Assembly (NCBI GenBank): GCA_035652235.1
Contig: DASREE010000014.1
Location: 1 to 64,000, forward strand
DNA: 64,000 nucleotides
Origin: PALSA-612 sp035652235
GTDB taxonomy: Bacteria > Actinomycetota > Thermoleophilia > Gaiellales > Gaiellaceae
Reading direction: 5' to 3'
Made by a program: the position numbers and the translations under genes. The notes under the pieces were generated by a model. The model did no database searches, was not told where the DNA came from, and was given only the letters and a program-made list of their open reading frames with translations. Positions 15,591 through 24,202 of the stretch are shown one piece after another (within the stretch, counting starts at the first letter, position 1; each line of letters opens with the position of its first letter).

Positions 15591-16720
15591 TGTACGAGCT
15601 GCGCCTGCCCGATCTCGGCGAGGGCCTGACGGAGGGGGAGGTCGCGCGCTGGCTCGTGTCCGAGGGCCAGGAGGTGGCCGAGGACGACCCGCTCGTGGAG
15701 GTGCAGACGGACAAGGCGACCGTCGAGATCCCCTCGCCCGCCGCCGGGCGCGTCTCGCGCATCCTCGTCGGCGAGGGAGAGGTTGTCGCGGTCGGCACCG
15801 TGCTCGTCGTGATCGGCGACGAGGCGGACGGCGCTCCCGCGCGCGCCCCCGCGGTGAAGGAGCTCGTTGTCGCGGAGCCGCCGCAGCCGCCGCCGCGTCC
15901 GCACGGCGCCCGGGTGCGCGCCACGCCGCTCGTGCGCCGCCTCGCGGCCGAGCTCGGCGTCGACCTGGCGACGGTGGCCGGGTCGGGGCCGCAGGGGCGG
16001 GTGACCGAGGAGGACGTGCGCCGCGCTGTCGCGCCCGCCGCCGGCCAGCCTGCTCCGCTCCCGGCGCCCGCGGCCGCGGCGGAGGGCAGGCGCATCCCGC
16101 TGCGCGGCATCCGCCGGGTGATCGCCGAGCACATGGCCCGCGCGCACCGGGAGGTGCCGCCGGTCACCTGGGTCGAGGAGTGCGACTTCGAGCGGGTCGA
16201 CCTGGAGCGGCTGGTGGCGAGCGTGCTGAAGGCGTGCGCCCGCTCGCTCGCCGAGTACCCGGAGCTGAACGCCCGCCTGGAGGCAAACGCGATCGTCGAG
16301 CTCGACCGCTACGACCTGGGGGTGGCCGTCCAGACCGAGCAGGGCCTCGTCGTCCCCGTCGTCCGCAGCTGCGACGTGCGCACGGTCGACGAGCTCGACG
16401 CCGACGTGCGCCGGCTCGCCGAGGCGGCGCGCGCGGGCACGCTCGGGCCGGACGAGCTGCGCGGCTCGACCTTCACGGTCACGAGCGCGGGCAGGCTCGG
16501 CGGGCTGTTCCAGACGCCGATCGTCAACCACCCGGAGGTGGCCATCCTGAGCGTCGGCCGGATCGCGCCTCGGCCGGTCGTGCGCGACGGCGAGATCGTC
16601 GTGCGGCGCACGGGCACGGTCGCGGTCACGTTCGACCACCGTGTCGTCGACGGCGCTCGGGCCGCGCAATTCGGGCTGGCCGTGATCGCCCGGCTCGAGG
16701 GGGGCGACCCCGGCGGCTAG
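15590..16720 (+). CDS. pdhC: dihydrolipoyl acyltransferase (E2)
   Basis: 376 aa. One lipoyl domain with Lys42 in QTDKATVE, a Pro/Ala linker, an E3-binding domain (RATPLVRRLAAELGVDL, about 110-126), a second linker, and the catalytic domain ending FDHRVVDGA with the active-site His. The core is short by roughly 20 residues at the start of the catalytic domain compared with typical E2. Starts 1 nt inside the E1 beta stop. No lpd (E3) gene follows, so E3 is supplied from elsewhere. Confidence 0.88.
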   Translation: MYELRLPDLGEGLTEGEVARWLVSEGQEVAEDDPLVEVQTDKATVEIPSPAAGRVSRILVGEGEVVAVGTVLVVIGDEADGAPARAPAVKELVVAEPPQPPPRPHGARVRATPLVRRLAAELGVDLATVAGSGPQGRVTEEDVRRAVAPAAGQPAPLPAPAAAAEGRRIPLRGIRRVIAEHMARAHREVPPVTWVEECDFERVDLERLVASVLKACARSLAEYPELNARLEANAIVELDRYDLGVAVQTEQGLVVPVVRSCDVRTVDELDADVRRLAEAARAGTLGPDELRGSTFTVTSAGRLGGLFQTPIVNHPEVAILSVGRIAPRPVVRDGEIVVRRTGTVAVTFDHRVVDGARAAQFGLAVIARLEGGDPGG

Positions 16721-16737
16721 AGCCGCCGCCGGGGTCG
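16705..16737 (+). terminator. hairpin terminator at end of E2
   Basis: CGACCCCGGCGGCT pairs with AGCCGCC-GCC-GGGGTCG with one 3-nt bulge; the loop holds the TAG stop codon. It lies in the convergent gap and could serve the E2 operon. Confidence 0.45.
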
Positions 16738-16798
16738 AGGGCAGCGAGCGCGGCCTGTCATGACGTTCGGCGGAAAGCGAAGGGCAGGTGGGGCCGCA

Positions 16799-17224
16799 CT
16801 AGGTGTCGGCTCGAAGCTGGCCGCGCACGGCGCCGTTCGGGTACTTCGGCGTATGCACGTTGACGTAGTAGGACGAGGGCCTCGCCTGGATCGCCCTGAC
16901 GACTGAGGCGGTCGAGGCGACGCAGCCGCTCGGCTTGTACTTCGCCCCAAGCGGGACGACGACCGGCCCCGACGTTCCCGGCCTGCCCCTGTGGATGTGG
17001 GCGGCGACGGGGATGCCGATCCCCCTCACCTGGATCCTCCAGCAGACCTTCGTCCCGCTGAAGGTGATCGTCGCCTCGCCGGCTCCGCCCGCTGCCCCCT
17101 TCGGCACCTCCGCCGAGCCGCGGAGCGACGCCTCGAGCTTGCCCGAGCGCGCCGCCGTGGCGAGCGCCGCAACCGGTGCTGCCAGGGCGACGACCGCCGC
17201 CAGCGCGAGCAGTCGACCATGCAT
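16799..17224 (-). CDS. secreted CHRD-domain protein
   Basis: 141 aa. Signal peptide MHGRLLALAAVVALAAPVAALA, then one CHRD (chordin-like) domain with the hallmark AAHIHRGRPGTSGPVVVPL and YYVNVHTPKYPNGAVRGQL. CHRD proteins are exported beta-rich proteins of unclear function. ATG 17224 has an AGGAGG 8 nt upstream, so the longer in-frame start is not used. Ends tail-to-tail with the E2 gene. Confidence 0.85.
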   Translation of the reverse strand: MHGRLLALAAVVALAAPVAALATAARSGKLEASLRGSAEVPKGAAGGAGEATITFSGTKVCWRIQVRGIGIPVAAHIHRGRPGTSGPVVVPLGAKYKPSGCVASTASVVRAIQARPSSYYVNVHTPKYPNGAVRGQLRADT

Positions 17225-17294
17225 GTGAGCGCCTCCTTTCGCCTGCACTGCCAACCGTGTACGCCGGCCGGCCGCGGGCGGTTTTCCCGCGCTC

Positions 17295-17300
17295 TACAGT
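17295..17300 (+). promoter_or_regulatory. -10-like box for acylphosphatase gene
   Basis: TACAGT ending 7 nt before GTG 17308. It favours that GTG over the one at 17299, which overlaps the box. Confidence 0.4.
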
Positions 17301-17307
17301 GGAGCCC

Positions 17308-17601
17308 GTGCAACGGCGGGCGCACGTCGTCGTCCACGGCCGCGTCCAGGGCGTCTCCTTCCGGGCGGAGCTCCGCGACCGGGCCCGCTCGCGCGGCCTC
17401 GCAGGCTGGGTCGCGAACCGCGCCGACGGCGCGGTCGAGGCGGTGCTCGAAGGGGAGGAGGAGGCGGTGTCGTCGCTCATCGACTGGTGCCGGCGGGGGC
17501 CGCGGGCGGCGCGCGTCGACGCGGTCGAGGTCGCCTGGGGCGACCCGCAGGGGGAGTCCGGCTTCACGGTGCGTCAAGAGCCCTTCGCGGGCCGCCGATA
17601 G
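17308..17601 (+). CDS. acyP: acylphosphatase
   Basis: 97 aa, the usual size. Hydrolyses carboxyl-phosphate bonds of acyl phosphates in the cytoplasm. The phosphate-binding loop GRVQGVSFRAE carries the catalytic Arg, and WVANRADGAVEAVLEG carries the catalytic Asn. The C-terminus (GESGFTVRQE) has the family's F-x-V/I-x strand. Confidence 0.93.
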   Translation: MQRRAHVVVHGRVQGVSFRAELRDRARSRGLAGWVANRADGAVEAVLEGEEEAVSSLIDWCRRGPRAARVDAVEVAWGDPQGESGFTVRQEPFAGRR

Positions 17602-17604
17602 GCT
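17599..17604 (+). promoter_or_regulatory. -10-like box for GtrA gene
   Basis: TAGGCT overlapping the acylphosphatase stop codon and ending 7 nt before ATG 17612. Confidence 0.4.
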
Positions 17605-17611
17605 CTTCTGG

Positions 17612-18055
17612 ATGGAGCGTGCGCCGACGGTGACGGGCTCGCTCAGGGCGAGCCGTGCAGCGAGGGCGCTGACGCATCCCGCGAACTGGCTCCAGCTCGG
17701 GAAGTTCTCGGTCGTCGGCCTGAGCGGGTACGTGGTCAACCTCGCCGTCTACGCCGCGCTTCTGCGTGGCGCCGAGTTCCACTACCTCGGCGCCGGCGCC
17801 TGCTCGTTCGTGGTCGCGGCCACGAACAACTACGTGTGGAACCGCGCCTGGACCTTCCGCCACCAGCGCGGGCACGTCTACTACCAGGGCCTCCGTTTCT
17901 TCCTCGTCTCGCTGGCGGCGCTCGGCGCGAACCTGGGCATCCTGCACGGGCTGGTCGGCGCGGGCCTGAACAAGCTCGCCGCGCAGGCGATCGCGATCGT
18001 GCTCGTCATGCCGCTCAACTTCGTCGGCAACAAGCTCTGGTCGTTCCGGCGCTGA
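17612..18055 (+). CDS. GtrA-family membrane protein
   Basis: 147 aa with four predicted helices (about 30-52, 58-78, 97-117, 123-140). Typical GtrA features are FSVVGLSGYVVNLAVY, NNYVWNRAWTF and the C-terminal NFVGNKLWSF. GtrA proteins are thought to move polyprenyl-linked sugars across the membrane. The two following membrane glycosyltransferase genes fit that job. Confidence 0.87.
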   Translation: MERAPTVTGSLRASRAARALTHPANWLQLGKFSVVGLSGYVVNLAVYAALLRGAEFHYLGAGACSFVVAATNNYVWNRAWTFRHQRGHVYYQGLRFFLVSLAALGANLGILHGLVGAGLNKLAAQAIAIVLVMPLNFVGNKLWSFRR

Positions 18056-18114
18056 GGCCGCCGGGCGGGCGGCACGCCTCTGTGCCGAGAGCGCTCGTCC
18101 CCTGCCTCCGCCGT

Positions 18115-18120
18115 TACGCT
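18115..18120 (+). promoter_or_regulatory. -10-like box for glycosyltransferase gene at 18128
   Basis: TACGCT ending 7 nt before ATG 18128. Confidence 0.4.
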
Positions 18121-18127
18121 CTCCGCG

Positions 18128-19930
18128 ATGCGGCTCGCCCGGATCGGCGCGGTTCTCGTCGGTGCGGCCTGCCTGCTGCCGGGGGCGGCCGGGGCTGCGG
18201 TCGGCACGGCCACGGCGAGCGTTCCGCTCCCGCCGGCGCTCGAGCGGAGCGGTCAGGTCCCGCCCCGGCCCGAGGAGCAGCGCCCGCCCCGGCTGGACGA
18301 GCAGCGGGCAACCGCGCTCTTCCTCGCCGATCCCAAGGTGCGCGACTGGGTGGGGCGCTATCCCCGCGCGAGCCTGGTCACGCAGGCGAAGCTCGAGCGG
18401 GCGTACTCCGACTGGGTGGTGAGCGTCTGGTCCGGCCCCGCCGGCGAGATCGCCACGGGGCGCGTCGACGACGCAACGGGCGCCGTCACCGAGGCGTGGA
18501 CCGGCCCGCAGGTCGCCTGGGAGATGGCGCGCGGGGTACGGGGCGCCTTCGGCGGCAAGGAGATCAACAGCCTTCCCGTCTGGCTCTCGTTCTGCGCTGC
18601 CTTCCTGCTCGGCCTCGCCGACCTGCGGCGGCCGCTCTCCGTCCGCAACCTCGACCTCGCCGTCCTCCTCTCCTTCTCGATTTCGCTCTGGTTCTTCAAC
18701 GAGGGGCGCATCTTCACGAGCGTGCCACTCGTCTACCCGCCGCTGCTGTACCTGCTCGCGCGCAGCGTCTGGATCGGGGTCCGTGGCCGCCCGGTCGCCG
18801 CCGCGGCGCCCGTCTGGCCGGTGTGGCTGCTCGCCGCCGCCACCGTCTTTCTGTGCGGCTTCCGCATCGGCCTGAACGTCAGCGACTCGAACGTGATCGA
18901 CGTCGGCTACTCGGGCGTGATCGGCGCGCAGCGGATCGCGAGCGGCCAGTCGCCGTACGGGCACTTCCCGGTCGAGGCGGGCAGGCCGTGCGCGCCGCCC
19001 GACCGCAACGGGCGCCAGGTCTACCGCATCCAGGCGAACGGCCGCTGCGAGGCGGCCGATCCGAACGGCGACACGTACGGGCCGTTCGCGTACGAGGCGT
19101 ACCTGCCGGGCTACGCCGCGATCGGCTGGACGGGAAAGGGCGACGACCTCGACGCGGCCCGCTTCACGTCGATCCTCTTCGACGTGCTCGCGCTCGTCGG
19201 GCTCGGGCTCGTCGGCCTGCGCTTCGGCGGCCCGCGGCTCGCCGTCACGCTCGCGTTCGCGTGGGCGGCGTATCCGTTCACGCAGTACGTGTCCAGCTCG
19301 AACACGAACGACGCCATCCAGCCGGTGCTGCTCGTCTTCGGCTTCTGGCTCGCCACGTCGGCGCCGGCGCGCGGCGCCCTCGGCGCGCTCGCCGGCTGGA
19401 CGAAGTTCGGCCCGCTCGTGCTCGTCCCGCTGTGGGCGAGCTACCCGGACGCGCGGCGGCTGCGGCCCGTGCTGCTGTACGCCGCCGGCTTCGCGGCGGC
19501 CACCGTGGCCGCCTTCTCGATCCTCCTGCTCGAGCCGAACCCGCTCCACGCGGCGCGGGTCTTCTACGAGCGGACGATCCCGCGGCAGATCGGCCGCGAG
19601 TCGCCCTTCTCGCTGTGGGACTGGCGCCAGTACCACGCCGGCCTGCCCGACCTGCACGTGCTCCAGCACGTGCTCCAGGGGCTGCTCGTCGCGGCGACGC
19701 TCGCCCTGGCTGTCGTTCCGCGCCGGCGCTCGCCGCTCCAGCTCGCCGCGCTCAGCGCGGCGCTGCTGATCGGCTTCGAGCTCGTGCTCACCCACTGGTT
19801 CTACGCGTACCTGCCGTGGTTCTTCCCCTTCTGCTGCTTCGCCTTGCTTGCCTCGACGGCCGCCCCCGTGGCCGCGCCGGCGGCCGAGACCTATGGACGC
19901 ACGTCCCGCGAGCTGGTCGCCGCCGGCTGA
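18128..19930 (+). CDS. multi-pass membrane glycosyltransferase-like protein
   Basis: 600 aa. N-terminal signal/anchor (MRLARIGAVLVGAACLLPGAAG), an extracytoplasmic segment of about 120 aa containing KLERAYSDWVVSVWSGPAGE, similar in pattern to a PepSY-like module, then about ten membrane helices. A lumenal region near residues 260-320 contains ASGQSPYGHFPVE and the EAYLPGYAA motif typical of polyprenyl-phosphate-sugar-using GT-C/DUF2029-like enzymes. Probably transfers sugars outside the membrane. The next gene encodes a similar enzyme and overlaps it by 38 nt. Confidence 0.7.
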   Translation: MRLARIGAVLVGAACLLPGAAGAAVGTATASVPLPPALERSGQVPPRPEEQRPPRLDEQRATALFLADPKVRDWVGRYPRASLVTQAKLERAYSDWVVSVWSGPAGEIATGRVDDATGAVTEAWTGPQVAWEMARGVRGAFGGKEINSLPVWLSFCAAFLLGLADLRRPLSVRNLDLAVLLSFSISLWFFNEGRIFTSVPLVYPPLLYLLARSVWIGVRGRPVAAAAPVWPVWLLAAATVFLCGFRIGLNVSDSNVIDVGYSGVIGAQRIASGQSPYGHFPVEAGRPCAPPDRNGRQVYRIQANGRCEAADPNGDTYGPFAYEAYLPGYAAIGWTGKGDDLDAARFTSILFDVLALVGLGLVGLRFGGPRLAVTLAFAWAAYPFTQYVSSSNTNDAIQPVLLVFGFWLATSAPARGALGALAGWTKFGPLVLVPLWASYPDARRLRPVLLYAAGFAAATVAAFSILLLEPNPLHAARVFYERTIPRQIGRESPFSLWDWRQYHAGLPDLHVLQHVLQGLLVAATLALAVVPRRRSPLQLAALSAALLIGFELVLTHWFYAYLPWFFPFCCFALLASTAAPVAAPAAETYGRTSRELVAAG

Positions 19931-21164
19931 TGGGACGCGCGCGGCCGTCGCGGCCGTCGCGGCCACCCTCGCCTTCGCGACCGCCTGGGTCGCCGTCCAC
20001 TACGGCTTCTACGGGCGCAACGACATCGTCGATACGCCGCTCTACCAGCGCTACGGCGACGCGATCGTCGACGGCCACGTCCCCTACCGGGACTTCACCG
20101 TCGAGTACCCGCCGGCGGCGCTGCCGGCGTTCGTCCTGCCCTCGCTCCTCGTCCCGCACGCCTCGCGGCATGCCTACGACCTCGTGTTCGGCCTGCTCAT
20201 GGCCGCCTGCGGCGCCGCGGCGGTCGCGCTCGTCGCCGTCGTCCTCGCCTGTGAGGGCGCGGGCACGATCCGCCTCGTGGCGGGCTGCGGGCTCGCCGCG
20301 CTCGCCCCTCTCGCGCTCGGCTCCGTGCTCCTCACGCGCTTCGACCTGTGGCCCGTCGCCCTCACCGTGGCCGCGCTCGCGGCCCTCGTCGCGGGCCGCG
20401 ACCGGCTCGCGCTCGGCGCGCTCGGCCTGGCCGTGGCGGCGAAGATCTACCCGCTCGTCCTCATCCCCGTCTTCGCCGCCCACGTCTGGAAGCGCCGCGG
20501 CCGACGCCGGGCGCTCGCCGCTGTCGCCGTCGCCGTCGCCGTCGCGGCTGCCTGCGCGCTGCCCTTCCTCGCCCTCGCCCCGCACGGCACCTGGGAGAGC
20601 AGCCTGCGCCAGACGGCGCGTCCGCTCCAGATCGAGACGCTCGGCGCCGGCATCCTGCTCGCCCTGCACCAGGCGCTCGGCCTGCACGTCGTCGAGCGGA
20701 CGAGCTACGGCTCGCAGAACCTGGCCGGCTCGCTGCCGGACGCGCTGACGGCGGCGCAGGCGGTGCTGCAGGCGCTCGCGCTGCTCGCGGTCTGGGTCTG
20801 GTTCGCCCGCGGCCCCGCTTCGCGCGAGCGCCTGTTCCGCGCCTGCGCCGCGGCCGTGTGCGCGTTCATGGTCTTCAACAAGGTGCTCTCCCCCCAGTTC
20901 CTCGTCTGGCTCGTTCCCCTCGTCGCGCTCGTCCGCGGCCGCCGCGGGCTCGCGGCCGGCGCGCTCCTTGCCGCCGCTCTCGTCCTCACTCAGCTGTGGT
21001 TTCCGCACCGTTACTGGGCGCTCGCGCTTCGCTTCGACCCGCTCGGCTCGTGGCTCGTGCTGGCACGCAACCTGGTGCTGCTCGGGCTGCTCGGCGCGCT
21101 CGCGCTGCCGCAGCGGACCGGTCTTGCCGCGCGCGCCGCACGGCTGCCTCCGGCGGCGCCCTGA
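19893..21164 (+). CDS. DUF2029/GT87-like membrane mannosyltransferase
   Basis: 423 aa with about ten helices. The first extracytoplasmic loop has DTPLYQRYGDAIVDGHVPYRDF followed by EYPPAALP (residues 45-78), the acidic signature of GT87/DUF2029 polyprenyl-phosphate-mannose-dependent transferases. Later motifs: AAKIYPLVLIP and NKVLSPQFLVWLVP. The ATG at 19893 is inside the upstream gene; an earlier in-frame ATG at 19848 would add a proline/arginine-rich stretch unlike an N-terminus. Probably acts with the GtrA protein and the 18128 gene. Confidence 0.82.
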   Translation: MDARPASWSPPADGTRAAVAAVAATLAFATAWVAVHYGFYGRNDIVDTPLYQRYGDAIVDGHVPYRDFTVEYPPAALPAFVLPSLLVPHASRHAYDLVFGLLMAACGAAAVALVAVVLACEGAGTIRLVAGCGLAALAPLALGSVLLTRFDLWPVALTVAALAALVAGRDRLALGALGLAVAAKIYPLVLIPVFAAHVWKRRGRRRALAAVAVAVAVAAACALPFLALAPHGTWESSLRQTARPLQIETLGAGILLALHQALGLHVVERTSYGSQNLAGSLPDALTAAQAVLQALALLAVWVWFARGPASRERLFRACAAAVCAFMVFNKVLSPQFLVWLVPLVALVRGRRGLAAGALLAAALVLTQLWFPHRYWALALRFDPLGSWLVLARNLVLLGLLGALALPQRTGLAARAARLPPAAP

Positions 21165-21176
21165 GGCCGGCGCGGC

Positions 21177-21956
21177 TCAGGGAACGGGCACGCGGAGCGC
21201 AAGGCAGCTCGTTGCCCGCCCGTCCTCGCCGCACTCGACGAGCGCGCCCTCGATGCGCACGTCGCCGGTCGCCGGCGAGAAGCGGACGGGGAGGCCGGTG
21301 CGCATGCGGCGGATGGCGAGGTCGGCCCGCACCCCGATGACGGAGTCGTGCGGCCCGGTCATGCCGGCGTCCGTGATCGCGGCGGTGCCGCCCGGGAGCA
21401 CCCGCGCGTCGTTCGTCTGCACGTGCGTGTGCGTGCCGATCACCGCCGTCACCTGCCCGTCGAGCAACCGCGCGACGGCGATCTTCTCGCTCGTCGCCTC
21501 GGCGTGGAAGTCGACGACGACCACGCGCGCCGCCCGCCGCGCCTGCTCGACGAGGCTGTCGAGAAGCTCGAACGGCGTTACCGGTACGCCGAGGAACAGC
21601 CAGCCGAGCAGGTTGACGACCGCAACCGGCGTCCCGTCCGCCGCGGGGGCGACGGCGAGGCCGCGGCCGGGCAGGCCGCCGCCGAGGTTGGCCGGCCGGA
21701 TCACGCGCTCGGAGGCGGCGAGGTAGGAGAGGATCTCGTCGCGTGCCCAGGCGTGGTTCCCGAGCGTGACCACGTCGGCGCCCGCCGCGAGCAGCCGGTC
21801 GGCGATCTTCGGCGTGATGCCGCGCCCGTCCGCCGCGTTCTCGCCGTTGACGACGCAGAAGTCGACGCCGAGCTCGTCGCGGAGGCCGGGCAGCCTGCTC
21901 GACACCGCCCGCTGGCCGGCCGAGCCGAACACGTCGGCGACGAACAGGATCTTCAT
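21177..21956 (-). CDS. ymdB: YmdB-type cyclic-nucleotide phosphodiesterase
   Basis: 259 aa TIGR00282-type metallophosphoesterase. Metal ligands are intact: Asp8 (ADVFGSAG), Glu39 and Asn40 (NGENAADG), Asn67-His68 (LGNHAW), His151 (DFHAEATSEK), His176 and His178 (GTHTHVQTND). In Bacillus YmdB hydrolyses cyclic nucleotides and affects motility and biofilm programmes. Length matches the family. Ends 13 nt from the convergent glycosyltransferase gene. Confidence 0.92.
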   Translation of the reverse strand: MKILFVADVFGSAGQRAVSSRLPGLRDELGVDFCVVNGENAADGRGITPKIADRLLAAGADVVTLGNHAWARDEILSYLAASERVIRPANLGGGLPGRGLAVAPAADGTPVAVVNLLGWLFLGVPVTPFELLDSLVEQARRAARVVVVDFHAEATSEKIAVARLLDGQVTAVIGTHTHVQTNDARVLPGGTAAITDAGMTGPHDSVIGVRADLAIRRMRTGLPVRFSPATGDVRIEGALVECGEDGRATSCLALRVPVP

Positions 21957-21969
21957 GCGGCCCGCGAGC

Positions 21970-22755
21970 TCAGCGGACGGGCAGGGCCGGCGCCGGGTCG
22001 ACCTCGATCGTGACGTGGTTGCCGGCGTCGTGGGTGATCCGCGCGAGCGCCTGCCGCTCGACCGCCGACAGGTCGAGGACGGCGCCGATCTTCGAGGTGC
22101 CGGCCGACACCGGCTCGCCGACGGCGAGCGACGGATCGGCCCGCAGCCTCGTGATCACGACCACCACCGAGGGCAGGTCGGCGGGCTGGACCTCGATCGT
22201 GTTCCCGTACGAGCGCCCGTCCAGGACGTAGTCGCCGATCGAGACGACGGTGCCGTCGACCGGAGAGTAGACGTCGCTGCCGGCCGCCGCGCCCACGTCG
22301 AGCGCGCTCGTCGCCGAGCCGAGGCCGCCGCCGAGCTTGTAGTAGGTGGCGCCCTGGCCGCCGCCGCCGAACAGCCAGTGCACCATCTGCGAGAACAGGC
22401 CCTCGTTCGCCTGCCGGCCGACCGGGTCGAGCGGCAACGCGTTCCCGTCCGAGCCGTGGTAGGCGAGCGCCGTCACCTCACACTGGCAGATCGGCAGCTG
22501 GATGCGGAGCGGGCCCTGGAAGGCCACCACCATCGGCAGCGGCCGGCCGCTGGCGAGCAGGTGCGGGTCGAGCTTCCCGACCGAGTCCGCAAACGGCGGC
22601 GGCGACGAGCTGAACGCGGCGACGAGGAGGACGACGACGAAGGCGATCCCGACGGCGCCGACGACGGCGAGCCGGCCGCCGTGCCTCGACGGGCCCCGGG
22701 ACGGTGGCCGCCTGGACGTGCGCACGGGCCGTCCGGTCGGGCGGGAGGTCACCAT
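21970..22755 (-). CDS. membrane-anchored degenerate M23/LytM-like protein
   Basis: 261 aa. Basic N-terminus, one membrane helix (about residues 31-50), then an exported domain. Residues about 150-240 follow the M23 (LytM) beta-sheet pattern (SALDVGAAAGSDVYSPVDGTV, GNTIEVQP) but the zinc ligands are missing: no His precedes the LDV Asp, and no HxH is present. It is probably a non-catalytic binding or activator protein, as known for EnvC/NlpD-like LytM factors. ATG 22755 is supported by a TACGGT box 8 nt upstream. Confidence 0.7.
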   Translation of the reverse strand: MVTSRPTGRPVRTSRRPPSRGPSRHGGRLAVVGAVGIAFVVVLLVAAFSSSPPPFADSVGKLDPHLLASGRPLPMVVAFQGPLRIQLPICQCEVTALAYHGSDGNALPLDPVGRQANEGLFSQMVHWLFGGGGQGATYYKLGGGLGSATSALDVGAAAGSDVYSPVDGTVVSIGDYVLDGRSYGNTIEVQPADLPSVVVVITRLRADPSLAVGEPVSAGTSKIGAVLDLSAVERQALARITHDAGNHVTIEVDPAPALPVR

Positions 22756-22763
22756 CGCCCGCC

Positions 22764-22769
22764 ACCGTA
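22764..22769 (-). promoter_or_regulatory. -10-like box for M23-like gene
   Basis: TACGGT on the minus strand ending 8 nt before ATG 22755; divergent from the AI-2E gene promoter. Confidence 0.4.
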
Positions 22770-22839
22770 GCGCAGTCCCCGCTGTGCGACAAACCGCAGC
22801 CGCGCCGGCGCGGACGCCGAGCGCGGCTGACGAGGGCGG

Positions 22840-22845
22840 TACGAT
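22840..22845 (+). promoter_or_regulatory. -10-like box for AI-2E family gene
   Basis: TACGAT ending 8 nt before ATG 22854. Confidence 0.4.
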
Positions 22846-22853
22846 GGCCGCCC

Positions 22854-24167
22854 ATGCCCGCACGGGCCAAGATCCTGATCCCTCGCTGGATCCAGCTCGT
22901 CGGCCTCCCGCTGCTCCTCCTCTTCCTGTGGGTCGTTGCCGGCGCCGTCAAGCACGTCCTCTTCCTGTTCGTGGTCGCGTCGCTCGTCGCCCTCTTCTTC
23001 GATCCCATCGTCAAGTTCTTCCGCCACGCGCGCGTGCCGCGCGGGTTCGCGGTCGGCCTCGTCTACATCGTCTTCATCCTCATCGTCGTCGCCAGCCTGG
23101 CCGGTGTCGGCACCGTCGTCGTCACGCAGTCGAAGCACGCCGCGAACCGCTTCGACAACTACTTCACGAAGGCGCACGCGAACGGCCAGACGGACGCCGA
23201 CCGCGATGTCGACCGGCTCCAGCGCTGGCTGAACGGCCACGGCCTCGGCGGGATCAAGATCCAGGCGCGCGGCCACAGGCTCGTCAAGCAGATCCGCAAC
23301 AAGGACGTCGGCAAGTACACGAAGCGGATCGTCAACTTCCTCGAGGGCGCCGCGGTCTCGATCGGCAGGCTCGTCTTCGACCTCGTCCTCATCCTCGTCG
23401 TCTCGATCTACATGCTCTTAGGCATGCCCCGGCTCGCCCGGGCGATGAACAGGCGCTTCCCGCCGATCGAGGGGTCGGCGCCGCTCTTGACGCGGATGAG
23501 CCACGCCGTCGTCGGCTACGTGAAGGGGCAGCTGCTCGTGTCGCTCATCATCGGCACGAGCGCGGGCGTGGGCATGTGGGTGCTCGGCGTCACCGGTGCC
23601 GCCCCCGGCGCCGACGGCTACGCGCTCCTGTTCGGCGGCTGGGCGGGCGTGACCGAGCTGATCCCCTACCTGGGGCCGTGGCTCGGTGCGCTGCCGCCGC
23701 TCGCGTACGCGCTCGTCGTGCACCCGCTGGCTGCCGTGTGGGTGGCGATCCTCTTTCTCTTCATCCACCAGATCGAGGGCCACGTCGTCGTCCCGAACGT
23801 GATGGGAAGCGCGCTGCGCCTGCATCCGCTGCTCGTCATCTTCGGCCTGCTCGCGGGGGCGGAGATCTACGGCTTCCCGGGCGTGCTCGTCGCGCTCCCC
23901 TTCCTCGCCGCCTGCCGCGCCGCCTGGGAGTTCTTCTCGGAGCGGGTCGCGCTCGAGCCGTGGTCGGCGGCGGAGGCGGGGCCCGTGCCGGTCGAGGTCG
24001 AGGTGGAGCCGCCCCGTCCTGCCGCCACGCCGCCGCGGCAGCAGGCTGCCGCCGGCCCCACCCCCGCTCCGGCTTCGGGGCCGGCGCAGGACGCCGGGGA
24101 CGGCGCCGACGGCGCTGCGACGACGCCCGCTCCCACACCGCCCGACGCGCCCACGCAGGTGCTCTGA
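22854..24167 (+). CDS. AI-2E family (TerC/PerM-like) membrane protein
   Basis: 437 aa with about eight helices. Typical features: a paired N-terminal hairpin of helices with FFDPIVKFFRHARVPRGFAV between, a soluble loop of about 100 aa, then GYVKGQLLVSLIIG, ELIPYLGPWLGALPP and HQIEGHVVVPNVMG. The family includes AI-2 exporters, PerM permeases and Na+/H+ antiporters; substrate is not predictable. The C-terminal 70 residues are a low-complexity Pro/Ala tail. Confidence 0.88.
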   Translation: MPARAKILIPRWIQLVGLPLLLLFLWVVAGAVKHVLFLFVVASLVALFFDPIVKFFRHARVPRGFAVGLVYIVFILIVVASLAGVGTVVVTQSKHAANRFDNYFTKAHANGQTDADRDVDRLQRWLNGHGLGGIKIQARGHRLVKQIRNKDVGKYTKRIVNFLEGAAVSIGRLVFDLVLILVVSIYMLLGMPRLARAMNRRFPPIEGSAPLLTRMSHAVVGYVKGQLLVSLIIGTSAGVGMWVLGVTGAAPGADGYALLFGGWAGVTELIPYLGPWLGALPPLAYALVVHPLAAVWVAILFLFIHQIEGHVVVPNVMGSALRLHPLLVIFGLLAGAEIYGFPGVLVALPFLAACRAAWEFFSERVALEPWSAAEAGPVPVEVEVEPPRPAATPPRQQAAAGPTPAPASGPAQDAGDGADGAATTPAPTPPDAPTQVL

Positions 24168-24190
24168 CGGCGACCGGCGCACACGGCGCA

Positions 24191-24196
24191 TACTCT
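24191..24196 (+). promoter_or_regulatory. -10-like box for hemB
   Basis: TACTCT (or the overlapping CATACT) ending 6-8 nt before GTG 24203, indicating hemBL has its own promoter. Confidence 0.4.
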
Positions 24197-24202
24197 TCGC
24201 GC

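Noticed and set aside
17564..21008. Very long open frames (800 to 970 codons) opposite or out of frame with the glycosyltransferase genes
   Set aside because: Compositional shadows; the real genes show membrane topology and family motifs in their own frame.
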